Source of the DNA: F23-B02 sp045601285
GTDB taxonomy: Bacteria > Bacillota > Clostridia > Oscillospirales > Oscillospiraceae
Reading direction: 5' to 3'
DNA length: 40,019 nucleotides
Assembly (NCBI GenBank): GCA_045601285.1
Contig: JAZRZJ010000056.1
Coordinates: 1 to 40,019, forward strand
In this document: piece after piece, positions 6,263-15,849 of the stretch
Numbering within the stretch: position 1 is the stretch's first letter
Layout of the letters: each line of letters begins with the position of its first letter
The notes under the pieces: model-generated
Told to the model about the DNA's origin: nothing
The model's database searches: none
What the model saw: the letters and a program-made list of their open reading frames with translations, nothing else
Translations under genes and position numbers: made by a program

Positions 6263-9200
6263 TACCTTTTCCGTCGTATTTTTCACCGTTTACGGTAATT
6301 TCACCGTCATCAATGACGATATTCAGCCCCATCAGACGAATATGGCAGAGGGGGAGATCCGCAGGCAGAGCGGGACGGATATAAAGTCTGCCGCCCCAGA
6401 GCTTCAGCCCGAGAAGCTCCTCGCACACAGCACGGAAGTACCAGCCCGCCGAACCGGTGTACCAGGTCCAGCCCGCTTCGCCCATGTGCCCGGGGTTTGA
6501 ATACACGTCGGCAGGAATTACGAAGGGCTCTGCAAGATAGCGGCGCAGGTCGTGATTTTCGGGCAGAAGGTCGCGGAGAATGGAAAAGCCGTCCTCAACT
6601 CTGCCGCGTCTTATGCAGGCCATGGCAAGCCATATTGCCGCATGAGTGTACTGCCCGCCGTTTTCCCGGAAGCCCGCCCCATAGCTTCGGATATAGCCGG
6701 GGTTGCGCTCGCCGGAGGAAAAGGGCGGGGTGAACAGCTTTACAATGCCGTTATCACGGTCGTAAAGCTCACGCAGCGAGCTTTCAAGGGCCGTATCAAT
6801 GCGGCTGTTGGAGGTGCCTGCGCAGAAGGCTGCCCAGCTTTGCGAAATAGAGTCGATGCGGCACTCCTCTGACTGCGCCGAGCCTAAGGGTGTTCCGTCG
6901 GGCCAGTAGCCCCGCAGATACCAGGCACCGTCCCATGCTGCATCGGCGCTGCGGCATATTTCCTCCGCAACACCGCGGTAATAGCCCGCATCAGGTTTAC
7001 ATAACAATACGAGCAGATCAGAAAAACGCTTAACGGTTTCTGCGAAGAAAAAGCTGAGCCACACGCTCTCACCGCCCACCTTGTCCATGCCGTCGTTCCA
7101 GTCGCCGCTGCCGAAATACAGCAGACCGTGACTTCCTTTTCCACGGGAAATGCACATATCAACGGCACGCTTGGCATGACCTGCCACGGTTTCGCAGAGG
7201 GAAGACAAGGCAGGGGTTTCATAGCGGTCATACTCGCCTTCGGAAAGAACAGCGGAGTTTACATAATTTTCTGCCTCGGAGCAGAAGGACGCATCGCCGG
7301 TTTTCTCCACATACTCGCACAGCGTCCAGACAAGCCAGAGCAGATCATCGCTGCAGCGTGTGCGCACACCTCTGTCACCGCCGGGCAGACTGTGCCACCA
7401 GTGCATAACGTCGCCCTCCTCGTACTGATGGCGGCAGCAGAGGCGGATCTGCTCCCGCGCATATTTCGGCGAAATAAGCAGGAGATTTACCGCGTCCTGA
7501 AGCTGATCGCGGAAGCCGAAGGCTCCACCGCTCTGATATACGGAGCATCTTCCCATTAATCTGCAGGCAAGCGTCTGATAGACAGCCCAGCCGCTCATAT
7601 AGCGGTCAAGTGCGGCTTCTCCGCTTTCAAGCCTGAATGAACAGGCGGCATTGCGCCAATGGCTTTTGGCAAGGGCAAGCTCCGCAAATGCGGCTTCGGG
7701 TTTACATAATTCTAAGATTTCCTTTTCCGTGCAGAAGCCGCATACCAGCACCAGAACGGGCGTGTCCGCGTAAACTGCCGCAAAGCAGGGCGAGTCGAGA
7801 TATGCGGTTTTGCAGTCGTATTCCCCGCGCAATGCGGAAATTTCATCGGCTGTCCAGCCGATTGCCTCAACAGACGAGGCAATAAGAAGCTCTCTGCCCA
7901 TGGGGAAACGCTCTGATGCTGCGTGGAATATCGGGTTTACATAATTTACAGACACCGCAGGAGCATCATCGGCGCTGTCGGAGAGAATGAGCGAGGTTTT
8001 CCAGCTTAGCTGTCCTGCGGAGGCACCGAGGTTTTCGATAATCAGCACCCGCGCATCAAGCTTTTCCGGTATAAAGGCGGTGCAGCGGAAGGCGCCTTCA
8101 CCTATGGGCTTTTCCCAAACGGCGAAGCCGAAGCCGTATCTGACGCGGCAGGGTATGCCGTCGTCTGCGGCAAAAAGGCTGAAGCGCCTGCCCTTTACGG
8201 TGTATTCAAGGGTTTCGGGACCGATTATGGCAGACGGGTCGTTGAGCCATTCGTTTACCCTTGCCTCACGGGCATTTTCATACCACATATTGCCCGCGCC
8301 GCTGTCTGCGGCAATGAAGCCGAAGCGCCCGTTGGTCAGCAAATGCGACCAGGTGCGCGGCGGCAGATTTTGGTTTACATAAAATACGAAGCTGCCGTCC
8401 TTGGTGTATTCGTATTTCGGCAGGCTGCCGAGCCTGCGCGAGGCTGCCTGCGGCAGATAGTATTTCACATGGCGGCGGCGGACCGCGGTTTCCGAGCCGA
8501 ATATATAAGCGGCGCAGGAGCTCAGAGCATCGGCAGCTTCGGCTGGCAGAATGTGAACTCCGCCGCGGCAGTCAAGCAGCGCCTCAAGCCCCTGCTCTGT
8601 CAGAGTGTCGCGGACAAGACTGTGAACAGGTCGGGTGTATTCGCCGCCTTCACGGGTGATCAGCACAAGGTCGGCATTCAGACCGCAAAGGCGCAGCAGA
8701 CAGAAACGCAGCACACTGCGCCGTATATCCTCAGCCTGCGTACCCGGAGAAACGTACATAATCGGGAAATCCCCCGAAACGCCGAATTTCCAAAGCTTTT
8801 CCTTTGCGCACCAGGGCTTTTGCCGCTGGGACGGGAAGACAAGATTTTCGACGGCCTCCATTGCTTTTCCCATTTCCGATGTGCTCATGCCAAGATGCCT
8901 TGCACACATGGCGGGAATTGCGCCGAAGTCGCCGGAGCCTGCCGAAAGCATACGCTGAACGCCCACGTATGCCTCCTCGTACTGCTCCGAAACGCAGAGG
9001 GCAAAGCGCAGGTCACGGCGTTCATGGGACGAAAGCGAAAGCTCAACCGAGGCGGTCACAAAGGGGGCGGAAAGTGCGCCGAGACTGCCGTAGCGGTCAG
9101 CGCTTACGCTCATTTTTTCACTGCAGGCAAGACAAAGCCAGCACTCCGGCTGACTTGCCCGGGGAAGACGGTAAAGCACGAGAATGTTTCCGTCGGTGCG

Positions 9201-12200
9201 GGCATCAAGCCCCAGTCGCCAATAGGCAGGGTGGTTGACATAATCATACTGGTTTGCAAGCACGGGCTCAAAGCTGAACACAAGTCTGCCTTTTGCATCT
9301 CTGTCTGAGCAGAGGGAGACAAAGCGCAGCTCACCGTTTTCGCCGCCCGATACTGCAAGACGGGAAAGGGTTTCAAGTCCCTCACGGCGCAAGCTGTGGC
9401 ATACCTGAGTCTCACCGAGCTCCCAAAGACAGCTTTCGTACTCCGTATTCGCCTCGGGAAGAAGGGAAATGCGGCGGCCGTCACACTCGAAATAAAGCTC
9501 TGCGCCGTGACCGTCACCGAGCTTTTTCCTTGGGGAACGGTACACAAGCATATCGCCGCAGGTTGCTCGCGCGATACCTGACTCGGTTGACATAATATTA
9601 TATCTACCGTTTGAAAGCACGGTGCAGGAGGGCTTTTCAAAATCCACATCGCTGTCGCGGAGGATCCAGGGCGAAGCCTTTTTGTTTTCGCCGGAGCTGA
9701 CGTTTTCCTCAAGCTGAAGCACGGGAGCGTTGACGGGGAGCTTTTCCTCAAGCAAGGCGCGGTAGGCACGCATATAGGGCTCCGCCATGAAGCGCTTTGT
9801 CACTATGCCGCCTCGTATGAGATTTGCTGCGGCAAGCATGCTCATGCCGAGATGGTGCGCCATGTAGCAGCGCACCTTTTCACCGCTTCCGCCGCTTCGT
9901 GACGGGGTGAAATCAATTGCCTCAACAAAGCCGAAGCGTCCCGTGGCACCCGTTTCTTCAAGGCGGTGAAGGTTTCTGATTGCGGCGGCAGGCTCTGCCG
10001 CAAGGGCGAGAAAGCTTGAATAGGGGGAAATTACAAGCTCGGCGTCCTGACCGCGCTTAAGGGCAAGAGCTCCGCAGCCGTGTGCTTTATAGCGATAGTT
10101 GAGCGCGCTGTCAAGGGCAAAAAAGGCGCTTTCGGATATGCCCCACACTCCCGTGGGACTTCTGCGCTTCTGCTGAACATGAACACAGCAACGCACGGTT
10201 TCGTAAATAAGGCTGTCGGGGCAGAGGGGAAGAAACAGCTCGGGCATGAGATACTCAAACATTGTGCCTGTCCAGCTTGCCATGCCGCTGAAGCCGTCGC
10301 AGCGCCGAAGCGCTCGACTCAGAGCACGCCAGTGCTTTTTGGGAACATCGCCCTTTGCAACGGCAAGATAGCTTGTAAGCCGTGCCTCGCCTGCCAGCAA
10401 ATCGTAGTGCGCGGGCGAAAGCTCGTTTCGCTCAAGGTCGGCGCCGATGCGGAAAAGACAGCGCTTTTCATCGTAAAGCGGCGAAAAATCCATGGGCGCG
10501 ATCAGCGCAGACACGCGCTTTGCAAGCTCTGTGCGATGATGCTCCGCAAGTCCGTTTTTCAGCACGATCAGGCTTGCGCAGAGGTTGCCGCTGTCCACAG
10601 TTGAAACATAGCGCGGAGAAAGGGGGCGCAGGGACAGGGTGTCATACCAGTTGTAGAAATGCCCGTTCCATCTGGGCATTCGCTCGAGAGTTCCGAGCAT
10701 ATTTTCAATAAGCGGAAGCGCGGTGCCTCTGTCGATGCCCAGGTCTATGGAGCAAAGTGCGGAAACAAGGGCAAGACCGATGTTGGTGGGGGAGGTTCGG
10801 TGGGCTGTGCCGACGGGCGGCTGCTCCTGAAAATTGTCGGGAGGAAGCCAGTTTTCACCCTCGGTGCAGCAGGTTTCAAAATAGCTCCAGATATCCGCGG
10901 CACATGAGGTGAGATACTGCTTTTCCTCCGGGGGAAGCTCGTAAACGGGCTTTGCGGGTACGGAAAGAGCAAGAGCGCAGAGAGGTGCGCAAAGCCAGAA
11001 AAGTCCAACTGCCTTGCCGAGAACATAAGGGGAAAGAGCGAAAAGCACAGCGCCTGACAGCACGGCAAACCACATATTCAGGACGTATGCCGCAAGACTG
11101 CGCTTTCTCAGGTCTGACTGAGCGGAGGTTTCCCATTCAAGAAGATTCCTGTGGGAAACGCCCATGCGCCACAGGCTAAGAGCAATTGCGGAAACGGAGA
11201 TCCATGCCTCATAGGGCAGAAGCCACAGACGCACGAGAGTTTGCAGAAAGGCGGCACCGATGCCGTGGAGAAGTCTGCTGTGATAGCGCAGATGGGTGTT
11301 TTCGGTTCTGACGGTGAAATAATCCGTAAGCGCAATGAGAAGCCGTGTGCAGAGGGCAAGAAGCGCCGCGATTGCCGCAAGAATAAGACCGCGCTCACGC
11401 ATGAGAAGCCCCAGGAACACGGAAACAAAGGTTAAAACCGGCACAAGTGAACGGCGCAGACTGTCGCACAGGCGGAAGCGTTCAATATCGGAAAGCTCCG
11501 AGCTTTTGCGGAAGATGAAGCCCGAGTTCTGCCAGTCGCCGCGAATCCAGCGATGGCTTCGGCGGTAGTAGGATATTGGTGAGGCGGGGAAGCTGTCGGA
11601 AAACTCAAGGTCGCTGACGTAGCCGCCCCGTAGGTATGCACCCTCGGGAGCGTCATGGGACAGGATCTTTCCGCAGGGCAGATGCTTTTCGGAGCAGACA
11701 ACAAGGCAGCTTGCGTCAATGAGTCCCTTGCCCGAAAAGCCGCCGCGATGGAACAGATCCATGTACAGCTCACCGCAGAGCACCGAATAGGGCTCGCTGC
11801 CGCCGAGACCGGCAAACAGACGGGAAAAATCCGTTGCTGAGGCAGAGCGCAGCGTTGTGCTCATGCGGGGGTGCAGAATACCGTGACCTGCGGTAACGAT
11901 GCCGCGTTCGGTATCAAGCACGGGCGTGTTGAGAGGGTGAAGCGCCGTGCCTATAAGCTCCGTGAGGGAATCGGGATAAGGTCTTGTGTCCGAATCGAGA
12001 GTAATAATAAATTTCGTGTCCTTAAGAGCCGCCGCGTTGCCTGCGGCAATGCGAAGCTCGCTTTCCCTGCCGCAGAGGTATTTTGCCAGCGCAAGTACTG
12101 CGCCGCGCTTTCTCTCAAAGCCCGAAAAGCGCCGCGTTTTTGCGTCCATTGTGCGTGGGCGCAGGAAAAGATAAAAGCCGCCGCCGTATTTTTTGTTCAG

Positions 12201-13403
12201 CGCATCAATGCACTTTGCGGCGGAGGTAATGAGAAGGGCGTCCTTATCCGTTACGGCGTAGTCCGCTTCGGGCAGGTCGGCAAGTATGCCGTAGCTCAGA
12301 TTTTTTCCGCCTGCGCGGTTTGAAAGCATGAACTCCTCAAGATTTTCTGCAAGCTTTTCGACACTGTCACGGGAGGATAAAAGCGCCGACACAACGCAGA
12401 CCGTTTTTGCCTCATTGGGAACGCCTTCGGAGAGATCAAGCCTCGGCAGTCGCACGGGGCTTACGTACTGAAGCGCGATGTTGTCGCGGAGGCTTTTCGT
12501 AAGCTCGGTGACGGGCAGAAACAGCAGAAGCGCCGCAATGAAGCTTCGGGAGAGAAAACCGCAGAGCAGGGTTATGAACAGAGAAAGCAGAAGGTTTGCG
12601 GTGATATACCAGCCACCGCGCTTTTCCTCCCGGGGAATGAGCTGTGAACCCACATGACGCTCTGCGCCCGTGGCGTTTTTGCAGTCTTCGATTATCTTTT
12701 CTGCAAGGCGGTATTCCTCAACGCCGCGTTTTTCCGCAAGGGAATACAGACATCTGCGGTAGTATGCGCGGCTTGCATCGTCCATGCGCGGATATATGCC
12801 CGCAGGGTCTGACATGAGAAGCTTTTCGCAGACATCGACATCTTCCAGAAGACTTTGCATATCCGCTGCGGCAACGGTGCGCAGAGATGTAAAGAGGGCG
12901 GCAAGCGTGGCAGCATCGTCATCTGTGAGAGAGGCTACCGTGCGGGCAAGGCGCTTAATGAGGGAGTATCTGATTGCGGCGGGGAAAAGCCCCAGCTCTC
13001 TGTGGCTGAGCACGGTGACGCTCTGCACACCCCTTAAAAATGAACGGCAGGCATCTTCGGTGACGACTCCCCCACAGGACTTGACCAGCGAATCCGACAG
13101 CAGAAACAGCACCGCGCCGTCATTTGAGCTGCGCAGCTTCTTTTCCGAGGAAATATCGGCCTCGGCAATTTTTGACTCGCGCAAAGCGAGGTAGCGGTTG
13201 TCGAGAAACCACTCAGCCGCCTCGGGAAGCTTTGAGGCCTGACCGTAACGCGCCTCCGTTATTTTATATGCGTCCTGAATCGTGCGGCGGTCGGAGCGCA
13301 GACGCTCAAGGTATTTTTTTGCGGAAACCGTGCCTGCGGTTTTATACAGCCGTGCCGCCGATGCCCCGATTCCGTAGAGCTTTTCGTTGTCAGTGTGATC
13401 CAT
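6246..13403 (-). CDS. Giant cyclic beta-1,2-glucan synthase-like protein (GT84, glycoamylase-like, GH94)
   Basis: A 2385-residue membrane protein of the ChvB/NdvB class, which makes beta-1,2-linked glucans. Visible domain order: an N-terminal region to about 260; membrane segments near 263-299; a GT84-type glycosyltransferase with DSD at 470-472 and HRWIRGDWQ near 615-623; membrane segments near 645-700 and 775-820; a glycoamylase-like domain (FYNWYDTLSLRPLSPRYVST near 915; SPTGVWGISESAFFALDSAL near 1079; CYMAHHLGMSM near 1176); then a GH94 phosphorylase-like region with FGFRDQLQD and GSGDWNDGMD, where Asp2104 matches the GH94 general acid. The start has GGAGG seven bases upstream. At 2385 residues it is shorter than the roughly 2800 of ChvB; the missing part seems to be at the N-terminus. 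It contains seven copies of the GTTKACATAA motif. The linkage made cannot be read from sequence. Confidence 0.85.
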   Translation of the reverse strand: MDHTDNEKLYGIGASAARLYKTAGTVSAKKYLERLRSDRRTIQDAYKITEARYGQASKLPEAAEWFLDNRYLALRESKIAEADISSEKKLRSSNDGAVLFLLSDSLVKSCGGVVTEDACRSFLRGVQSVTVLSHRELGLFPAAIRYSLIKRLARTVASLTDDDAATLAALFTSLRTVAAADMQSLLEDVDVCEKLLMSDPAGIYPRMDDASRAYYRRCLYSLAEKRGVEEYRLAEKIIEDCKNATGAERHVGSQLIPREEKRGGWYITANLLLSLFITLLCGFLSRSFIAALLLFLPVTELTKSLRDNIALQYVSPVRLPRLDLSEGVPNEAKTVCVVSALLSSRDSVEKLAENLEEFMLSNRAGGKNLSYGILADLPEADYAVTDKDALLITSAAKCIDALNKKYGGGFYLFLRPRTMDAKTRRFSGFERKRGAVLALAKYLCGRESELRIAAGNAAALKDTKFIITLDSDTRPYPDSLTELIGTALHPLNTPVLDTERGIVTAGHGILHPRMSTTLRSASATDFSRLFAGLGGSEPYSVLCGELYMDLFHRGGFSGKGLIDASCLVVCSEKHLPCGKILSHDAPEGAYLRGGYVSDLEFSDSFPASPISYYRRSHRWIRGDWQNSGFIFRKSSELSDIERFRLCDSLRRSLVPVLTFVSVFLGLLMRERGLILAAIAALLALCTRLLIALTDYFTVRTENTHLRYHSRLLHGIGAAFLQTLVRLWLLPYEAWISVSAIALSLWRMGVSHRNLLEWETSAQSDLRKRSLAAYVLNMWFAVLSGAVLFALSPYVLGKAVGLFWLCAPLCALALSVPAKPVYELPPEEKQYLTSCAADIWSYFETCCTEGENWLPPDNFQEQPPVGTAHRTSPTNIGLALVSALCSIDLGIDRGTALPLIENMLGTLERMPRWNGHFYNWYDTLSLRPLSPRYVSTVDSGNLCASLIVLKNGLAEHHRTELAKRVSALIAPMDFSPLYDEKRCLFRIGADLERNELSPAHYDLLAGEARLTSYLAVAKGDVPKKHWRALSRALRRCDGFSGMASWTGTMFEYLMPELFLPLCPDSLIYETVRCCVHVQQKRRSPTGVWGISESAFFALDSALNYRYKAHGCGALALKRGQDAELVISPYSSFLALAAEPAAAIRNLHRLEETGATGRFGFVEAIDFTPSRSGGSGEKVRCYMAHHLGMSMLAAANLIRGGIVTKRFMAEPYMRAYRALLEEKLPVNAPVLQLEENVSSGENKKASPWILRDSDVDFEKPSCTVLSNGRYNIMSTESGIARATCGDMLVYRSPRKKLGDGHGAELYFECDGRRISLLPEANTEYESCLWELGETQVCHSLRREGLETLSRLAVSGGENGELRFVSLCSDRDAKGRLVFSFEPVLANQYDYVNHPAYWRLGLDARTDGNILVLYRLPRASQPECWLCLACSEKMSVSADRYGSLGALSAPFVTASVELSLSSHERRDLRFALCVSEQYEEAYVGVQRMLSAGSGDFGAIPAMCARHLGMSTSEMGKAMEAVENLVFPSQRQKPWCAKEKLWKFGVSGDFPIMYVSPGTQAEDIRRSVLRFCLLRLCGLNADLVLITREGGEYTRPVHSLVRDTLTEQGLEALLDCRGGVHILPAEAADALSSCAAYIFGSETAVRRRHVKYYLPQAASRRLGSLPKYEYTKDGSFVFYVNQNLPPRTWSHLLTNGRFGFIAADSGAGNMWYENAREARVNEWLNDPSAIIGPETLEYTVKGRRFSLFAADDGIPCRVRYGFGFAVWEKPIGEGAFRCTAFIPEKLDARVLIIENLGASAGQLSWKTSLILSDSADDAPAVSVNYVNPIFHAASERFPMGRELLIASSVEAIGWTADEISALRGEYDCKTAYLDSPCFAAVYADTPVLVLVCGFCTEKEILELCKPEAAFAELALAKSHWRNAACSFRLESGEAALDRYMSGWAVYQTLACRLMGRCSVYQSGGAFGFRDQLQDAVNLLLISPKYAREQIRLCCRHQYEEGDVMHWWHSLPGGDRGVRTRCSDDLLWLVWTLCEYVEKTGDASFCSEAENYVNSAVLSEGEYDRYETPALSSLCETVAGHAKRAVDMCISRGKGSHGLLYFGSGDWNDGMDKVGGESVWLSFFFAETVKRFSDLLVLLCKPDAGYYRGVAEEICRSADAAWDGAWYLRGYWPDGTPLGSAQSEECRIDSISQSWAAFCAGTSNSRIDTALESSLRELYDRDNGIVKLFTPPFSSGERNPGYIRSYGAGFRENGGQYTHAAIWLAMACIRRGRVEDGFSILRDLLPENHDLRRYLAEPFVIPADVYSNPGHMGEAGWTWYTGSAGWYFRAVCEELLGLKLWGGRLYIRPALPADLPLCHIRLMGLNIVIDDGEITVNGEKYDGKGIPYAV
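6995..9596 (+). repeat. Cluster of seven GTTKACATAA motif copies
   Basis: Copies begin at 6995, 7257, 7700, 7935, 8373, 9234 and 9586, all in the same orientation on the plus strand, inside the minus-strand glucan synthase gene. Five read GTTTACATAA and two GTTGACATAA; five of the seven extend to an eleventh T. More copies elsewhere: 36049 on the plus strand; 16837, 17603, 34911 and 39652 on the minus strand; and GTTAACATAAT at 35986 on the minus strand. The spacing is irregular (235-861 bases), so this is not a tandem repeat or CRISPR array. See findings for the argument that amino acid sequence does not explain it. Confidence 0.7.
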
Positions 13404-13516
13404 GCAAATACCTCCGTATTTTCATAAATTACAGTTTTGCCGATATTTGTATTTGTTATGCGGAATAGGATTTTGCGGATTTCAATAAATATTTTTGTTC
13501 TGTTAAGGGAAAACGC

Positions 13517-13545
13517 TTGACAGAGTATAAATGAGGTAGTATACT
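13517..13545 (+). promoter_or_regulatory. Promoter of the ylxM-ffh operon
   Basis: TTGACA (13517-13522), a 17-base spacer and TATACT (13540-13545) form a near-consensus sigma-A promoter 38 bases before the ylxM start. Confidence 0.88.
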
Positions 13546-13549
13546 CTGT
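13520..13549. promoter_or_regulatory. Perfect 10-bp dyad over the ylxM promoter (possible operator)
   Basis: ACAGAGTATA (13520-13529), a 10-base gap and TATACTCTGT (13540-13549) are exact inverted repeats. They cover the end of the -35, the spacer and the whole -10, and lie upstream of the expected transcription start, so this is a DNA-level operator candidate and not an RNA hairpin. The binding protein is unknown. Confidence 0.55.
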
Positions 13550-13582
13550 AAAGTCAAAATGCTTTACAGGGGGTATTGCGCC

Positions 13583-13909
13583 ATGGCGAACAGCAGAATC
13601 CAGAATGCCATGCTGTTTGATTTCTACGGCGAACTGCTTACAGACAAGCAGCGTGAATACTTCGACCTGCACTACAATGAGGACTATTCTCTTGCGGAGA
13701 TTGCCGAGATGAGCGGGATTTCCCGTCAGGGTGTCTGGGACATTATAAAACGTGCCGAGGACGCGCTAACCGAGGTGGAAAGCAAAACGGGTCTCATAAA
13801 ACGGTTCATGGAGCGCAACGAACAGATCGAGGAGCTGGAAGCGGAGCTCGGCTTGATGGGTGCGCTGAACGGAAGCATTAAGCAAAAGCTTGATAAGCTT
13901 AAGATTTAA
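13583..13909 (+). CDS. ylxM: YlxM-like helix-turn-helix protein
   Basis: A 108-residue protein of the YlxM/p13 family, typically encoded just before ffh and thought to modulate SRP or its operon. It has a sigma region 4-like helix-turn-helix: LTDKQREYFDLHYNEDYSLA then EIAEMSGISRQGVWDIIKRA, followed by a Glu/Lys-rich helical tail. The ATG at 13583 has AGGGGG nine bases upstream; an ATG at 13559 lies upstream of that site. It is the first gene after a strong promoter and is 12 bases ahead of ffh. Confidence 0.9.
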   Translation: MANSRIQNAMLFDFYGELLTDKQREYFDLHYNEDYSLAEIAEMSGISRQGVWDIIKRAEDALTEVESKTGLIKRFMERNEQIEELEAELGLMGALNGSIKQKLDKLKI

Positions 13910-13921
13910 GGAGGCAACGAA

Positions 13922-15271
13922 ATGGCATTTGAATCATTATCCGATAAGCTTTCCGCTGCCTTTAAAAAGCTTCGCGGCAAGGGCAGACTTACTGCCGCCG
14001 ATGTAAAGGAAGCCATGAAGGAAGTGCGCATGGCACTTCTGGAGGCTGACGTAAGCTACAAGGTAGTTAAGGAATTTACCAAAAACGTTACCGAGCGTGC
14101 ATCGGGAAGCGATGTTCTTGAGGCGCTTTCTCCCGCACAGCAGGTAATCAAAATAGTCAACGAAGAGCTTGTCAAGCTCATGGGCAGCGAAAACCAGCGC
14201 CTTTCCATCGGCTCAAAAAGCCCCAGCGTTGTAATGCTGGTGGGTCTTCAGGGCGCAGGTAAGACCACAAACGGCGCAAAGCTTGCGGCATACATGCGCA
14301 AGCAGGGCAAGCGTCCTCTTCTCGTTGCCTGCGACATCTACCGTCCCGCTGCAATCAAGCAGCTGGAAACCGTGGGAGGGCAGCTTGACATTCCCGTGTT
14401 CCAGATGGGCACCGTAAATCCCGTGGACATCGCAAAGGCCGCCATCGAACACGCAAAAAAGCACGGCAACGACCTTGTGTTTCTCGATACCGCAGGTCGT
14501 CTGCACATAGATGAGGAGCTCATGAACGAGCTTCGCAGCATCAAGGAAACCGTTGAGCCTGCGGAGATAATGCTTGTGGTTGACGCCATGACCGGTCAGG
14601 ATGCGGTGAACGCGGCAAACGCCTTTGACGAGGCGCTGGGCGTAACGGGCGTTATGCTCACAAAGCTGGACGGCGATGCAAGAGGCGGCGCGGCACTTTC
14701 CATCAAGGCAAGCACGGGCAAGCCCATCAAGTTCATCGGCGTTGGCGAAAAGCTTGACCAGATTGAGCCCTTCTATCCCGACCGTATGGCAAGCCGCATT
14801 CTCGGCATGGGCGATATGCTGACTCTCATCGAAAAGGCCGAGCAGAGCTACGATGAGAAAAAGGCCCTTGAGCTTGCGGAGAAGATGAAGGAAAACCGCT
14901 TCAGCCTTGAGGATTATCTTGACCAGATGCGTCAGCTTCGCGGTATGGGCGACCTCAACGATCTTGTGGGAATGATTCCGGGCGTTGACGCAAAGGCTCT
15001 TAAGGGTGCAAAGGTGGACGAGAAGGAAATGGCTCACATTGAGGCAATTATTCTCGCCATGACTCCCAAAGAGCGCGAAAATCCCAATGTGCTTAACTCA
15101 AGCCGCAAAAAGCGCATTGCCGCAGGCAGCGGCACAAATGTTGTGGACGTTAACCGTCTGCTCAAACAGTTTGCCGCAATGCAGACCATGATGAAGCAGC
15201 TTTCGGGCAAGAACATGAAGAAGCTTCAGCGCAAGATGGGCGGAGGCGGCGGCTTCGGCGGTCTCTTCTGA
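13922..15271 (+). CDS. ffh: Signal recognition particle GTPase Ffh
   Basis: Ffh binds 4.5S/SRP RNA and nascent signal sequences and brings ribosomes to FtsY at the membrane. The 449-residue protein has the NG domain with GLQGAGKTTNGAKLA (P-loop), DTAGRLHIDEELM and TKLDGDARGG, then the Met-rich M domain near the C-terminus (MQTMMKQLSGKNMKKLQRKM) and a Gly-rich tail ending GGLF. An AAGGAGG ribosome site precedes the ATG. The length is normal for Firmicutes. It is followed by rpsP in the conserved order. Confidence 0.98.
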   Translation: MAFESLSDKLSAAFKKLRGKGRLTAADVKEAMKEVRMALLEADVSYKVVKEFTKNVTERASGSDVLEALSPAQQVIKIVNEELVKLMGSENQRLSIGSKSPSVVMLVGLQGAGKTTNGAKLAAYMRKQGKRPLLVACDIYRPAAIKQLETVGGQLDIPVFQMGTVNPVDIAKAAIEHAKKHGNDLVFLDTAGRLHIDEELMNELRSIKETVEPAEIMLVVDAMTGQDAVNAANAFDEALGVTGVMLTKLDGDARGGAALSIKASTGKPIKFIGVGEKLDQIEPFYPDRMASRILGMGDMLTLIEKAEQSYDEKKALELAEKMKENRFSLEDYLDQMRQLRGMGDLNDLVGMIPGVDAKALKGAKVDEKEMAHIEAIILAMTPKERENPNVLNSSRKKRIAAGSGTNVVDVNRLLKQFAAMQTMMKQLSGKNMKKLQRKMGGGGGFGGLF

Positions 15272-15348
15272 TACCCGCGCAAATCAGCGTGCAATCACCG
15301 TTTGGTGCTTGTATATAGAAAGAAATTTAATTTGGAGGTGAAATATAA

Positions 15349-15588
15349 ATGGTAAAGATCAGACTTCGCAGAATGGGCGCAAAGAAGGCTCCCTACTACC
15401 GCATCGTCGTTGCTGACTCCCGCAGCCCTCGTGACGGCCGCTTCATCGAAGAAATCGGCACTTACGATCCCATGGCAGAAGGCGCAGAGAAGATTAAGGT
15501 TGACATGGAGCGCGCAAAGTACTGGATCGACAACGGCGCACAGCCTACCGATACCGTACGCGGCCTGCTTAAAAAGGTTGAGGCCTAA
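15349..15588 (+). CDS. rpsP: 30S ribosomal protein S16
   Basis: A 79-residue S16 beginning MVKIRLRRMGAKKAPYYRIV with the family pattern VADSRSPRDGRFIEEIGTYD. S16 is needed for 30S assembly. GGAGGTG lies nine bases before the ATG. It is the usual neighbour of ffh, khpA, rimM and trmD. Confidence 0.98.
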   Translation: MVKIRLRRMGAKKAPYYRIVVADSRSPRDGRFIEEIGTYDPMAEGAEKIKVDMERAKYWIDNGAQPTDTVRGLLKKVEA

Positions 15589-15606
15589 TAAGGAGAAACT
15601 ACCGGC

Positions 15607-15837
15607 ATGAAAGAACTTTTGACCTATATTGTACAGAGCCTCGTGGATCACCCCGACGAAGTTTCTGTGACCGAGCGCGTTGCCGGCGGCGAAACCGTAT
15701 TCGAAGTGCGCGTTGCTGACGGCGACATGGGCAAGGTCATTGGCCGGCAGGGCAGAATCGTTAAAGAGATTCGTATCCTAATGCGGGCTGTTGCTCAGAG
15801 AAAGGGCAAAAAGGTTTCCGTTGAAATAATGGACTAA
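15607..15837 (+). CDS. khpA: KH-domain RNA-binding protein KhpA
   Basis: A 76-residue single KH domain protein (YlqC/KhpA). The KH signature is GKVIGRQGRIVKEIRILMRA. KhpA works with KhpB in RNA binding and affects cell elongation and division in other Firmicutes. It follows rpsP by 18 bases, with AAGGAG upstream, and is ended by the hairpin at 15850-15895. Confidence 0.95.
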   Translation: MKELLTYIVQSLVDHPDEVSVTERVAGGETVFEVRVADGDMGKVIGRQGRIVKEIRILMRAVAQRKGKKVSVEIMD

Positions 15838-15849
15838 AACCTTATAATG

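Noticed and set aside
8343..9308. A 321-codon plus-strand frame inside the glucan synthase gene
   Set aside because: Shadow of the minus-strand gene, with Arg/Ala/Gly-rich translation and no motif.
6995..9596. Motif cluster considered as a CRISPR array or tandem repeat
   Set aside because: Copies are only 10-11 bases, irregularly spaced, embedded in coding sequence, and there are no cas genes.
9586..9596. TTGACA inside several motif copies considered as internal promoters
   Set aside because: No suitable -10 lies 16-18 bases downstream of the copies checked, and many copies read TTTACA.
13404..13516. Promoter for the giant glucan synthase gene
   Set aside because: AT-rich minus-strand hexamers (for example TTGAAA) are present, but none pairs with a convincing -10 at 16-18 bases, so no call is made.
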